Shown in pieces: positions 17,797-27,393 of a DNA stretch of 64,000 nucleotides. This DNA is from Mixta hanseatica (lineage in GTDB: Bacteria; Pseudomonadota; Gammaproteobacteria; Enterobacterales; Enterobacteriaceae): assembly GCF_023517775.1 (NCBI RefSeq), contig NZ_CP082904.1, positions 2,170,001-2,234,000 of the forward strand, in the 5' to 3' direction. The position numbers were made by a program, and so were the translations under genes. The first letter of the stretch is position 1. Every line of letters begins with the position of its first letter. Below the pieces are notes generated by a model. It was not told the DNA's origin and did not search any database. It saw only the letters and a list, made by a program, of their open reading frames with translations.

Positions 17797-18178
17797 TACG
17801 GATGCCGGGATCCTCATCGCTGGTCGGCACCGGATTTTCCTCTTCGGTGCCGCTTTCCAGCTCATGCAGGCTTATCAGTTGCACCGGGGCATCTTCCAGC
17901 CGATCCAGCCAGCGCTCGCTGACATCCGGCAGGCTGGTAAATTGCCCGTCGAGGAACAGAAAATCGAGCTGCTCGCCCAAATCTTCCAGTAACTCTTCCG
18001 GCGCGCTGTAGTTCTCGCCGTGCAGATCGCTGCCGTCAATGTGATACCCGATCAGCCCATCATGAACGTTCGCCTGGCCCAGCTCAATAATATGGCCATC
18101 GATATTCTGCGCCAACAGGGTGCCGTCGCAGTAGAAAAGGTTATAGGGCATTAAGTCCTGGTTACGATTATCGGGCAT
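17789..18178 (-). CDS. Acidic protein of unknown function, coupled to the DCC gene
   Basis: I do not recognise this 129-residue protein. It is strongly acidic, with motifs NLFYCDGTLLAQNIDGHIIEL and LGEQLDFLFLDGQFTSLPDV, and ends in an acidic, disordered-looking tail (GTEEENPVPTSDEDPGIRND). No signal peptide or membrane segment is visible. A good AGGAGG precedes the ATG. Its stop overlaps the start of the DCC gene, so the two are likely co-translated. Partnership with the DCC protein is an inference from this coupling. Confidence 0.62.
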   Translation of the reverse strand: MPDNRNQDLMPYNLFYCDGTLLAQNIDGHIIELGQANVHDGLIGYHIDGSDLHGENYSAPEELLEDLGEQLDFLFLDGQFTSLPDVSERWLDRLEDAPVQLISLHELESGTEEENPVPTSDEDPGIRND

Positions 18179-18235
18179 AGATCCTCCTGTATAAGATTCA
18201 GGTTGATAAGTATAGCCAGGCTCAGCAGCAGTGCT

Positions 18236-19063
18236 TTATTGCGCGCTATCCAGCCGCGTCATCGCCTGGATAAATTCCTCTTCGCTCACGCCATACAGCG
18301 AGTGTTTAACCCCAAGGCGAAATGCATCCTGTAGCAGTTGATACAGCGCGCGCAGATCATCCAGGGTGCGCCGCTCCGGCTCTGTGCCATAACGACTAAA
18401 GCGCCGGTTTTCCAGCGACAGCTGACCGCCGTCCGGCAGATAACGCGCCGCCAGCAGATGATGGCGAAAGTGGGAGTGCGGCCAGGTAGAGACAAAGTGA
18501 TTGGCCATCAGATAATCGGAAGGAAACTGCGTCACCAGGTCAAAGCGATAAAGCGGCTGCCACTCATCGTGACGGCGCAGGCAGAGTAACCACTCTTCGC
18601 CCAGCGACTGCAGCTGATATTCACCGTGCGGCGTCGCCTGCGACCGATCTGCCAGCAGGCGGATCGGCGCGCTGAGCGTCGGCCCGCCAAAGCCGACATC
18701 GGCGATCCAGAAAGCCCCTTCCAGCTGCACCAGCAGCAGCATATGAGTACGCGGCGGCACCGAGGGCGGCTGGGCTATTACCACGCGAGCGGCCAGCCCG
18801 CGCGCCTCAAAGCCCATCTGCTGTAGCGCCAGCAGAAACAGCGCATTCTGCTCATAGCAATAGCCGCCGCGCCGCGCGACGACCAGCTTCTCCTGAATCG
18901 CTTCAGTTTCAAGATGAATCGAACGATCAAGAATAACATCCAGATTTTCAAACGGGATGGCGCAAACATGCGCCTGATGCAGCTGTGAAAGCGTAGCCAA
19001 TGACGGGCGCGTCGCGCCGGTATAACCGATACGCGCCAGATAAGCGTGAAGATCGAACGGCAT
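18236..19063 (-). CDS. nhoA: Arylamine N-acetyltransferase
   Basis: This 275-residue enzyme transfers acetyl from acetyl-CoA to arylamines and arylhydroxylamines. The catalytic triad is complete: Cys69 in RRGGYCYEQN, His107 in PPRTHMLLL and Asp122 in WIADVGFGG. The length fits the NAT family, and the N-terminal FDLHAYLARIGYTG is typical. The start has CAGGAAG upstream. It lies alone, 57 bases upstream of the acidic-protein gene on the same strand. The natural substrate in enterics is not established. Confidence 0.9.
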   Translation of the reverse strand: MPFDLHAYLARIGYTGATRPSLATLSQLHQAHVCAIPFENLDVILDRSIHLETEAIQEKLVVARRGGYCYEQNALFLLALQQMGFEARGLAARVVIAQPPSVPPRTHMLLLVQLEGAFWIADVGFGGPTLSAPIRLLADRSQATPHGEYQLQSLGEEWLLCLRRHDEWQPLYRFDLVTQFPSDYLMANHFVSTWPHSHFRHHLLAARYLPDGGQLSLENRRFSRYGTEPERRTLDDLRALYQLLQDAFRLGVKHSLYGVSEEEFIQAMTRLDSAQ

Positions 19064-19152
19064 AATTTCTTCCTGGTAAAAATGATGCTTATCTTATAGC
19101 TGATTTCTGGCGCGGGAGGTTGATCTCAGGTGCGCGCGGGCATCCATTCATT

Positions 19153-19371
19153 TTATTTGACTAATCCCACGCTGTTTTTCAACAGCTGGCGCGCCCGCCA
19201 ACAGCTAATAATCATTTCATCGTCCTCCGCGCTGTCGGCCAGGCCGCCCAGACGTGAACAAAGTGCATCATAACTTAATGCCCGTTTTTCCTGGGCTAAT
19301 GCCACGACAGCCCGGCCTACCAACGCTAAAAATTCTGCGTCATGCTCGGCTTCTTCAGATAACCAGGACAA
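19153..19371 (-). CDS. Small hypothetical protein with TTG start (possibly AriR/YmgB-like)
   Basis: This 72-residue helical protein begins at a TTG, with a strong AGGAGG 8 bases upstream that decides the start. The pattern (EAEHDAEFLALVGRAVVALAQEKRALSYDALCSRLGGL then DDEMIISCWRARQLLKNSVGL) resembles the small dimeric AriR/YmgB biofilm and acid-resistance regulators in size and helix layout, but the likeness is weak. I would leave the function open. Confidence 0.55.
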   Translation of the reverse strand: MSWLSEEAEHDAEFLALVGRAVVALAQEKRALSYDALCSRLGGLADSAEDDEMIISCWRARQLLKNSVGLVK

Positions 19372-19442
19372 TTTTGTTCCCTCCTTTTGGTTAAAAAGAC
19401 CCCTTAACTATGACCGCTCAAAAAATTTGGGGATCCCTGTAA

Positions 19443-20651
<1,209 letters not shown>

Positions 20652-20857
20652 GCCTTATCCGGCCGCCGGGGAATGTTATTAAGCCTCGCTGTAACGCTTC
20701 TGCCTGCGGTGGCAGTGAAGACCACCGCCAGGATTAGCGCTGCGCAGGGCCGGCTAACAGCGGAGAACTATATCTTCCTGCGGCCCGCCGCCGCCCCGCA
20801 ATAGCATATCTCAGCTATGCTTAAGTAAAGATTTAACAAGGTAAAAAAGGAGCAGTG

Positions 20858-21205
20858 ATGAAAAAGCGACTGGCGATAATGCTGTTAATGGCAAGCTGCG
20901 GCGTAGCGCAGGCAGCCGATGAGGCAAGCAGCGAAGCGGAGACCTATATTGCGGGGCTCTGTACCCTCACCGGTGAACAACAAGCGCCGGGCGCATCGAA
21001 AGAAGAGTATGTGCAGAAGCTGAAAAATATGGTGATGCGCGGATCGGCTCCTTATGGCATGAACAAACCTGAATTTAATCAGGACGAGGCGGAAAAAGTG
21101 GCGGATGCGTATATAAAACTGCCTGACGACGTGAAAAAGAGTAACCTGAAAAACGCCGACGCCTGTAAAAAGGCGACGCTGGAGCAATATCAGAAAGCGG
21201 AATAG
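20858..21205 (+). CDS. Small secreted protein of unknown function
   Basis: This 115-residue protein has a clear signal peptide (MKKRLAIMLLMASCGVAQA, cleavage before ADEA). The mature part is helical and charged with two cysteines (GLCTLTGEQQ and ADACKKATL) that could pair in the periplasm. I chose the ATG at 20858, with AAGGAG six bases upstream, over the adjacent GTG at 20855. It is followed by a hairpin terminator. No family recognised. Confidence 0.62.
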   Translation: MKKRLAIMLLMASCGVAQAADEASSEAETYIAGLCTLTGEQQAPGASKEEYVQKLKNMVMRGSAPYGMNKPEFNQDEAEKVADAYIKLPDDVKKSNLKNADACKKATLEQYQKAE

Positions 21206-21297
21206 ATTGAAGCAGAGATAGATAGAGATAGCGAGTTGTCGGCCTGAACGCGCTAAGGCCCGAACTCTAACCCCGCCTGCCTCTGCACGCGTTAACA

Positions 21298-21326
21298 GCC
21301 CCTTCATGATGGAAGGGGCCTTTAAT
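21298..21326. terminator. Terminator between convergent genes
   Basis: GCCCCTTC (21298-21305), loop ATGATG, GAAGGGGC (21312-21319), then CTTTAATT. It fits the end of the small secreted protein's transcript, and the convergent dehydrogenase ends at 21332. Confidence 0.7.
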
Positions 21327-21331
21327 TCGCT

Positions 21332-22201
21332 TTACTCTTTACCGGTTAAAAAACGGTAAATTACCGCCAAATCCTGCTCGCCATAGCCCGCTTCCACCGC
21401 CTGTTGCCAGAGCTGAGAGATATGCTGCAGCCCCGGCATCGACTGATCTTCCGCCGCGCTCAACGCCAGCTGCGCATCCTTAAGCGCCCAGGCCAGCTGC
21501 ATTTGCGGGGTATAGTCGCCGCCTTTAATGGTATCCAGCTTTACCTTTGCATAGGGCGCAGCTAACGGCCCGCCTTCCAGCACTGACCAGAGTTCGTCGG
21601 GCGTAAAACCCAGCTGCTGCGCCAGGCTGGCGCTTTCCGCCAGTCCTTGCATCATGGCAATCAGCCAGGCGTTAACGACCAGCTTCATCCGCGATCCGGC
21701 GCCCGCCTCGCCTAACCAACGCGCCCCCTTGCTGATGGCAGCGAATACCGGCTCCAGGCTGGCGGCACGCTGCCGATCGCCGCTGGCCAGCACCAGGATC
21801 TGCGCGTTTTCCGCCGGAGCTTTGGTGCCGGAAACGGGCGCATCGATATAAACCACATCCGGACGCGCCGCCGCCAGCTGCGCAATCAATTTCTCAGTGG
21901 CTTCCACGCCGATGGTGCCCATCTGGCAGAAAACCGCGTTGGGTTTTAGCGCGGACATAATCTGTTGCAGAACGTTTTCGGTAGTGGTGCCGTCTGACAG
22001 CATCGCCAGCACCACATCCGCCTGCTCCACCGCCAGCTGCGGCTCATCGCAAAGCCGCATGCCTGCCGTCGCCAGATCTTCGCCGCGCGCGCGGGTGCGG
22101 TTCCAGCCGGCCACCTGAAACGTTTTTTTGACCAGATTAGCCGCGAAAGCGTGCCCCATGGCGCCTAATCCCAATACCGCTACAGCGGGACGTTGATTCA
22201 T
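21332..22201 (-). CDS. NAD(P)-dependent beta-hydroxyacid dehydrogenase family protein
   Basis: This 289-residue cytoplasmic enzyme belongs to the 3-hydroxyisobutyrate / tartronate-semialdehyde / imine-reductase-like superfamily. It has the N-terminal nucleotide-binding motif VLGLGAMGHAFAANL, the substrate motif YIDAPVSGTKAPAENAQ, and the catalytic-lysine region GAGSRMKLVVNAWLIAMM. The usual start motif agrees with the ATG at 22201. The next gene, a divergent receptor, does not hint at a substrate, so specificity is open. Confidence 0.82.
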   Translation of the reverse strand: MNQRPAVAVLGLGAMGHAFAANLVKKTFQVAGWNRTRARGEDLATAGMRLCDEPQLAVEQADVVLAMLSDGTTTENVLQQIMSALKPNAVFCQMGTIGVEATEKLIAQLAAARPDVVYIDAPVSGTKAPAENAQILVLASGDRQRAASLEPVFAAISKGARWLGEAGAGSRMKLVVNAWLIAMMQGLAESASLAQQLGFTPDELWSVLEGGPLAAPYAKVKLDTIKGGDYTPQMQLAWALKDAQLALSAAEDQSMPGLQHISQLWQQAVEAGYGEQDLAVIYRFLTGKE

Positions 22202-22380
22202 GGTGTAAATCCTTCTCTATTAATGTCGGTTAATTCTTACCTCGGGCTTGATAATAGATCGGCACGACGGCAGGCCAGAGATATTTTATGCGCGATTTTT
22301 TGCAAAATATGTCAGGGCTGCCAGGCTTATGCGCAGAAGTTACGGAACGTTATTGATTATTTCTGTTGCAGGACGCCTTT

Positions 22381-24510
22381 ATGAAAATCACCCGCATCAC
22401 TTCCCCTTCTGCCCGCCTGGTGGCGGTGGCTGCCCTGCTGGCGTTTAGCTGCGCTTGCGCCGTGGCCAGCGATGAATCAACCCTGGTAGTCAGCGCCTCT
22501 GCCGACGGGCTTTCTGAACTGGATACGCCCGCCGCCGTGAGCGTGGTGAGCGGCGACGATCTGCGCCGGGCCGCGCCGCGCATTAATCTGTCGGAGAATC
22601 TCTCTGGCCTGCCCGGCGTGCAAATCCAGAACCGGCAGAACTATGCGCAGGACTTACAGATTTCGATTCGCGGCTTTGGCTCGCGATCCACTTACGGGGT
22701 ACGCGGGATGCGTATTTATGTGGATGGCATACCCGCCACCATGCCGGACGGCCAGGGACAAACCTCCAATATTGATCTGAACTCGGTCGATCGGGTGGAA
22801 GTGCTGCGCGGTCCCTTCTCCGCGCTGTACGGCAACGCTTCCGGCGGCGTGATCAATATTGCTACGCAGCAAGGCAGCCAGCCCGCCAGCGTTGAAGCCA
22901 GCAGCTACTACGGCAGCTTCGGCAGCTGGCGCTACGGATTAAAAGCGCAGGGCGCTACCGGCGACGGCAGCCAGGCGGGCGATGTGAATTATACGGTGTC
23001 GGCGACGCGCTTCAGCACTCATGGCTACCGCGATCACAGCAGCGCGCAGAAAAATCTGGGCAACGCGCGGCTGGGCGTACGGATCGATGATGTCAGTACC
23101 CTGACGCTGCTGTTTAACAGCGTGGATATTAACGCGCAGGATGCCGGCGGCCTGACCAACGCGGAATGGCGCGACAATCCGCGCCAGTCGCCGCGGGCAG
23201 AAGCGTACAATACGCGTAAAACCACGAAGCAAACGCAGGCCGGGCTGCGCTATGAGCGGCAAATAAGCGCAAACGACGATCTCAGCCTGATGGCCTGGGC
23301 GGGCGAGCGCGAAACGGTGCAATATCAGTCGATCCCGCGCGCGCCGCAGTTGCGACCGACCCACGCCGGCGGCGTAATCGATTTAACTCGCCACTATCAG
23401 GGCATCGATGCGCGCTGGACGCATCGCGACGCCATCGGTGCGGTGCCGGTCACCGTGACCGGCGGCCTTGATTACGAGACCATGAGCGAACGCCGCAAAG
23501 GCTATGAAAATTTTGTTCTGCGCAACGGCACGTCAGACTTTGGCCATAAAGGAGACCTGCGCCGCAACGAGCGCAACCTGATGTGGAACCTGGATCCCTA
23601 CTTGCAAACCTCATGGCAGCTGACGCCAAAGCTAACGCTGGACGCGGGCGTGCGCTTCAGTACGGTGAACTTTGATGATAACGATCATTACATTACCCCC
23701 GACAACGGCGACGACAGCGGCGAAGCGAGCTATCACCGCTGGCTGCCGGCCGCCGCGCTGAAATATGCGGTGACCGATGCCTGGAATATCTACACCTCTG
23801 CCGGGCGCGGTTTTGAGTCGCCGACGATTACCGAGCTTTCCTATCGCAACGACGATCAGGGCGGCCTGAATAATCTGCTGCGGCCCGCGACCAGCGATAC
23901 GCTGGAGATCGGCAGCAAAACCCGCATTGGCAACGGCCTGTTCAACGCGGCGCTGTTTCAGACCGACACCAAAAATGAAATTGTCGTGGCTAATAGCGAA
24001 GGCGGACGCAGCAGCTATAAAAATGCCGGACAGACGCGGCGGCGCGGCCTGGAGCTGTCGCTCGATCAGCAGTTTGCGCTCGACTGGCGGCTGCGTATGG
24101 CCTGGACCCTGCTGGACGCCACCTATCGCGACAGCAGCGATAGCGCCAAAAACCCGGTGACGCGCGGCAATCGTCTGCCCGGCATTGCCCGCAATATGGC
24201 CTTTGCGGCGTTGGAATATGCCCCGGAAGCGGGCTGGTATGGCGGCGCCGAGCTGCGCTATATCAGCAAAATCCAGGCCAACGACAATAACAGCGAGCAG
24301 GCCCCGGCTTACGCCGTAACCGCGCTAAACGGCGGCTATAAATTCCGCTCCGGCAACTGGGTGCTGGATCTGTTTGGCCGTGTGGATAACCTGTTCGACC
24401 GCAGCTATGTGGGCTCGGTGATTGTTAATGAGGGCAATGGCCGCTACTTCGAACCGGCGCCGGGACGCAATTACGGCGTTGGCGCCTCTCTGAGCTGGGA
24501 ATTTAATTAA
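22381..24510 (+). CDS. pqqU: TonB-dependent outer-membrane receptor for PQQ (PqqU/YncD type)
   Basis: This 709-residue outer-membrane receptor closely matches E. coli YncD, now called PqqU because it imports pyrroloquinoline quinone. It has a signal peptide (residues 1 to about 30), a TonB box TLVVSA, a plug domain with INLSENLSGLPGVQIQNRQN and SIRGFGSRSTYGVRG, LRGPFSALYGNASGGVINI, and a 22-strand barrel ending in YGVGASLSWEFN with the usual terminal aromatic. Stretches such as FGSWRYGLKAQGATGDG and GRVDNLFDRSYVGSVIVNE are nearly identical to E. coli. The ATG at 22381 starts a proper signal peptide; the Shine-Dalgarno (CAGGA) is modest. The window also holds a PQQ-dependent dehydrogenase, a likely user of the imported cofactor. 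Confidence 0.9.
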   Translation: MKITRITSPSARLVAVAALLAFSCACAVASDESTLVVSASADGLSELDTPAAVSVVSGDDLRRAAPRINLSENLSGLPGVQIQNRQNYAQDLQISIRGFGSRSTYGVRGMRIYVDGIPATMPDGQGQTSNIDLNSVDRVEVLRGPFSALYGNASGGVINIATQQGSQPASVEASSYYGSFGSWRYGLKAQGATGDGSQAGDVNYTVSATRFSTHGYRDHSSAQKNLGNARLGVRIDDVSTLTLLFNSVDINAQDAGGLTNAEWRDNPRQSPRAEAYNTRKTTKQTQAGLRYERQISANDDLSLMAWAGERETVQYQSIPRAPQLRPTHAGGVIDLTRHYQGIDARWTHRDAIGAVPVTVTGGLDYETMSERRKGYENFVLRNGTSDFGHKGDLRRNERNLMWNLDPYLQTSWQLTPKLTLDAGVRFSTVNFDDNDHYITPDNGDDSGEASYHRWLPAAALKYAVTDAWNIYTSAGRGFESPTITELSYRNDDQGGLNNLLRPATSDTLEIGSKTRIGNGLFNAALFQTDTKNEIVVANSEGGRSSYKNAGQTRRRGLELSLDQQFALDWRLRMAWTLLDATYRDSSDSAKNPVTRGNRLPGIARNMAFAALEYAPEAGWYGGAELRYISKIQANDNNSEQAPAYAVTALNGGYKFRSGNWVLDLFGRVDNLFDRSYVGSVIVNEGNGRYFEPAPGRNYGVGASLSWEFN

Positions 24511-24564
24511 TTGCCTGTAGCCGCGCGGCAAATCATCAACGCCCTGTTTGCGGTTTCTGCTGAT

Positions 24565-25131
24565 TTATCCCGCGCGCGGATAGTGAATCAGATTGTGGAT
24601 TAACGTCGGCTGGCCGCTGCTGTTGCGATAGGCATGCGGCACGTCGGCGTTAAAACGCAGCACCTCGCCCTGCCTTAGCTGATGCCAGCGCTGTGCGACC
24701 TGCACCTCCAGCGTACCGGTAATGACGATCACATGTTCCGTTACGCCCGGCGCATGCGGCGCGGATGCGCTAAACGCATTGGCGGAGAAGGTAATTTCCA
24801 GCAGATCCAGCCCCAGCAACGCATCAAAATCCGCCAGCGACCTGACCTGCATCTGCGCATTTTGCTGGTGAAACGGCGGACGTTCCCCTTCCCGATAGTG
24901 CACCACCTCTCTTGCAGCCTCTGGCGGTGTGATAAACAGTGAAAACGGCACGGCAAACCCGGTGGCGATTTTCCATAAGGTCGCCACCGTTGGGCTGGAC
25001 TCGCCGCGCTCTATTTGCCCCAGCATCGCCTTACTGACACCGCTGTGCTCGGCCGCCTGCGTCAGGCTCCACTGGCGCTGGGCGCGCAGGGCTTTTAGCG
25101 TTTGAGCCAGATGTTGCGATAGCGCCTGCAT
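24565..25131 (-). CDS. sutR: SutR-like HTH/cupin transcriptional regulator
   Basis: This 188-residue regulator joins an N-terminal Xre helix-turn-helix (WSLTQAAEHSGVSKAMLGQIERGESSPTVATLWKIATG, about residues 20-57) to a C-terminal cupin (TEHVIVITGTLEVQV... LRFNADVPHAYRN). It matches E. coli YdcN/SutR, named for control of sulfur-utilisation genes. As with ydcN-ydcO it is divergent from a BenE-type transporter gene, and two palindromes lie between them, the likely operators. The symbol rests on sequence and synteny. Confidence 0.8.
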   Translation of the reverse strand: MQALSQHLAQTLKALRAQRQWSLTQAAEHSGVSKAMLGQIERGESSPTVATLWKIATGFAVPFSLFITPPEAAREVVHYREGERPPFHQQNAQMQVRSLADFDALLGLDLLEITFSANAFSASAPHAPGVTEHVIVITGTLEVQVAQRWHQLRQGEVLRFNADVPHAYRNSSGQPTLIHNLIHYPRAG

Positions 25132-25158
25132 CTTTTTCTCCTCTGCGAAGCTTACCTT

Positions 25159-25174
25159 GTGCGCTATAACGCAC
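25159..25174. promoter_or_regulatory. Operator palindrome 1 between sutR and the BenE-type gene
   Basis: GTGCGCTATAACGCAC has perfect GTGCG/CGCAC arms around CTATAA. It lies 27 bases upstream of the sutR start and its centre is 27 bases from that of the second palindrome. Confidence 0.7.
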
Positions 25175-25184
25175 GATGCTACTG

Positions 25185-25202
25185 TGTGCGCTATAGCGCA
25201 CA
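25185..25202. promoter_or_regulatory. Operator palindrome 2, overlapping the transporter ribosome-binding site
   Basis: TGTGCGCTATAGCGCACA is a perfect 18-base palindrome with the same GTGCGCTATA half as the first. It abuts the AGGAG of the transporter gene, so binding should block its expression. Confidence 0.75.
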
Positions 25203-25214
25203 GGAGAGAATACT

Positions 25215-26393
25215 ATGTTAGCGGTGCAGCATGCACGTCAGATCGGGTTTCCTGCCGCAATCGCCGGTTTTATCGCCACCCTTATCGGCTACGCCAGCTC
25301 GGCGGCAATTGTTTATCAGGCCGCGGCGGCGGCCGGCGTCGGCGCGGATGAGATTGGCGGCTGGTTTACCGCGCTGGGCCTGGCGATGGGTGTTAGCTCG
25401 CTCGGGCTTTCCCTCTGGTATCGCCAGCCTATTCTTACCGCCTGGTCAACGCCCGGCGCTGCCATGCTGGCAACCAGTCTGGATGGCGTGACGCTGGCGC
25501 AAACTATCGGCATCTTTATCTTCACCAATCTGCTAATTATGCTGTGCGGCATCACCGGGCTGTTTGCCCGTTTAATGAAGGTAATTCCACAGGCGATTAC
25601 CGCCGCCATGCTGGCCGGTATTCTGCTGCGTTTTGGCCTGCAGGCCTTTGGCGGGCTGCAAACGGATTTAATGCTGTGCGGCCTGATGTGCGGCTGCTGG
25701 CTTTTGGCGCGTCGCCTGCTGCCGCGTTACGCCATTATTATGACGCTGCTGGCGGGCCTGCTGGTTACGCTGGCGCGTGGCGATCTACATTTAGCTCAGC
25801 CGTTGCTGACGCTGCGCTGGCCGACGTTTATTATGCCGTCGTTTTCTCTGCCGGCGCTACTGGGCGTTGGGCTCCCCTTTTTTTTGGTGACCATGGCCTC
25901 GCAAAACGCGCCGGGCATCGCCACGCTCCAGGCGCACGGCTATACCGCACCAGTTTCGACGCTTATTGGCTGGAGTGGCCTGATCGCCCTGCTGCTGTCG
26001 CCGTTCGGCGGCTTTTCCGTGTGTCTCGCCGCCATCACCGCCGCTATCTGTATGAGCGAGGAAGTTCATCCCGATCGCAACAAACGCTGGCTGGCGGCGG
26101 CAATGGCCGGATTTTTTTATCTGCTGGCTGGCGTGTTTGGCGGCGCCGTTGGCCTGCTGTTAACGGCCCTGCCGATCACGCTGATCCATACGCTGGCGGG
26201 ACTGGCGCTGCTGGCTACGTTGACCAACAGTATTCAACGTGCGCTACACCAGGAAGAGACGCGCGATGCGGCAATGGTCACCTTTTTAGTGACCGCCTCC
26301 GGCGTTACGCTGGCGGGCGTGGGCGCGCCCTTTTGGGGGTTAATAGCTGGAATGCTGGTATGGCTGATATTATCATCTCACCGGCTTCGTTAA
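25215..26393 (+). CDS. ydcO: BenE family (YdcO-like) inner-membrane transporter
   Basis: This 392-residue protein belongs to the benzoate/H+ symporter family of the nucleobase-transporter superfamily. About eleven or twelve hydrophobic segments are visible, with motifs YASSAAIVYQAAAAAGVG near the N-terminus, AWSTPGAAML, and TMASQNAPGIATL in the middle, all typical of BenE/YdcO. The start follows AGGAG. Divergent sutR and the palindromes indicate direct control by that regulator. Whether the substrate is benzoate, another aromatic acid or a sulfur compound is not shown. Confidence 0.85.
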   Translation: MLAVQHARQIGFPAAIAGFIATLIGYASSAAIVYQAAAAAGVGADEIGGWFTALGLAMGVSSLGLSLWYRQPILTAWSTPGAAMLATSLDGVTLAQTIGIFIFTNLLIMLCGITGLFARLMKVIPQAITAAMLAGILLRFGLQAFGGLQTDLMLCGLMCGCWLLARRLLPRYAIIMTLLAGLLVTLARGDLHLAQPLLTLRWPTFIMPSFSLPALLGVGLPFFLVTMASQNAPGIATLQAHGYTAPVSTLIGWSGLIALLLSPFGGFSVCLAAITAAICMSEEVHPDRNKRWLAAAMAGFFYLLAGVFGGAVGLLLTALPITLIHTLAGLALLATLTNSIQRALHQEETRDAAMVTFLVTASGVTLAGVGAPFWGLIAGMLVWLILSSHRLR

Positions 26394-26709
26394 TAAGAAC
26401 AAGCGTTTATTTATCGCAGTTGTTCATCTGTGGAAAAATTATTTGTACAAGTATATTGATACTTGTACAGATATGGCGCTATCCGATGCGGTCATTTATC
26501 AGCGCTGAATCCTTAAAGTTTATATTTCCGGCAACGTTAATTCCGGGCGAAATATTCATCAGGGAAATGATAATGGAATAAAGAGCGCTAACCATAAAGA
26601 GTGAAGGCGTTAATAATGGAATAAGAGGCGATAAATAAATCACTCCGACATAATTTACGCAGATTATGCCGGAGTGAAGAGGCGTTAAAAAATGGAATTG
26701 CCGTTAAAT
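26394..26709. other. Gap with no gene, containing a terminator
   Basis: Nothing gene-like is visible in these 316 bases. Short near-repeats of ATAATGGAATAA occur around 26570 and 26615. The right end holds the terminator of the KGG-protein gene. Confidence 0.5.
26641..26676 (-). terminator. Terminator of the KGG stress-protein gene
   Basis: Two 14-base arms, CACTCCGACATAAT and ATTATGCCGGAGTG, with one mismatch, surround an 8-base loop. On the minus strand a T-rich tract follows. Confidence 0.8.
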
Positions 26710-26892
26710 TTATTCTGCGGGCTTGCGGCCTCCGCCATGGCTGTTCTGGCCGCCTTTACGCCCAGCCTCAGACGCTTTCTGCGGGTTGTTCTTGAAGTTT
26801 CCTCCGCTGCGCTGACCGCCCTTTTTGCCAGCTTCGGATGCACGTTGACGATCGTTTGCGAAATTACCTGCACCACCGCGATACTGAGTCAT
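26710..26892 (-). CDS. KGG-motif general stress protein (YciG/YmdF family)
   Basis: This 60-residue, basic, glycine-rich protein contains two repeats of the con-10 / KGG motif: RASEAGKKGGQRSGGNF and KASEAGRKGGQNSHGG. YciG and YmdF in E. coli are such proteins, induced in stationary phase and linked to motility and stress. GAGGA precedes the start. The protein should be unstructured in the cytoplasm. The two E. coli paralogues cannot be told apart here. Confidence 0.9.
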   Translation of the reverse strand: MTQYRGGAGNFANDRQRASEAGKKGGQRSGGNFKNNPQKASEAGRKGGQNSHGGGRKPAE

Positions 26893-27393
26893 AACAATTC
26901 CTCTTTTATTAACATTAAAGTGGTCAACTCACTCCCACGATGGGAGATAAGCAAGCGTAACAACGTTATTAAATGTAGAAGCTGAGTAACGAAGTGCAAC
27001 TATTTTTCATCGGTCTTAAATGTGCTTTCCGGCATAAACTTAGCCAGACCGCAATTGTTTTAATTAAATAATTAGCCTGCAAAACATAATAACACTCACT
27101 ATTTAAGATTTTTCCTAAAAAGCGATAAATTAAGGTGTGCGCCTGATTTTTTAGATCGCCTCAACTTCGTAAACATTCATCTATAGTTACTCAGGGACGG
27201 GAGCAGGGCCTGATGCCTTACTTAACAGTCACCTGACGTGATTGATGTGTTGATCGCCTTTGTCAGAGGAATATCAATCAAATACGCGCTCTTTTCCGGC
27301 GTTTGATTTACCTCATGTAAAGATAAACTCATCCGAATACCTGATACCACACGATTTTCTGCTTCTGGCAGCGTCAAATAAGGGCCCTTACAG
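26893..27393. other. Promoter region between the KGG gene and srfA
   Basis: These 501 AT-rich bases separate divergent genes and hold no credible coding sequence. The promoter of srfABC must lie here, but no single -10/-35 pair or regulator site stands out. Confidence 0.5.
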
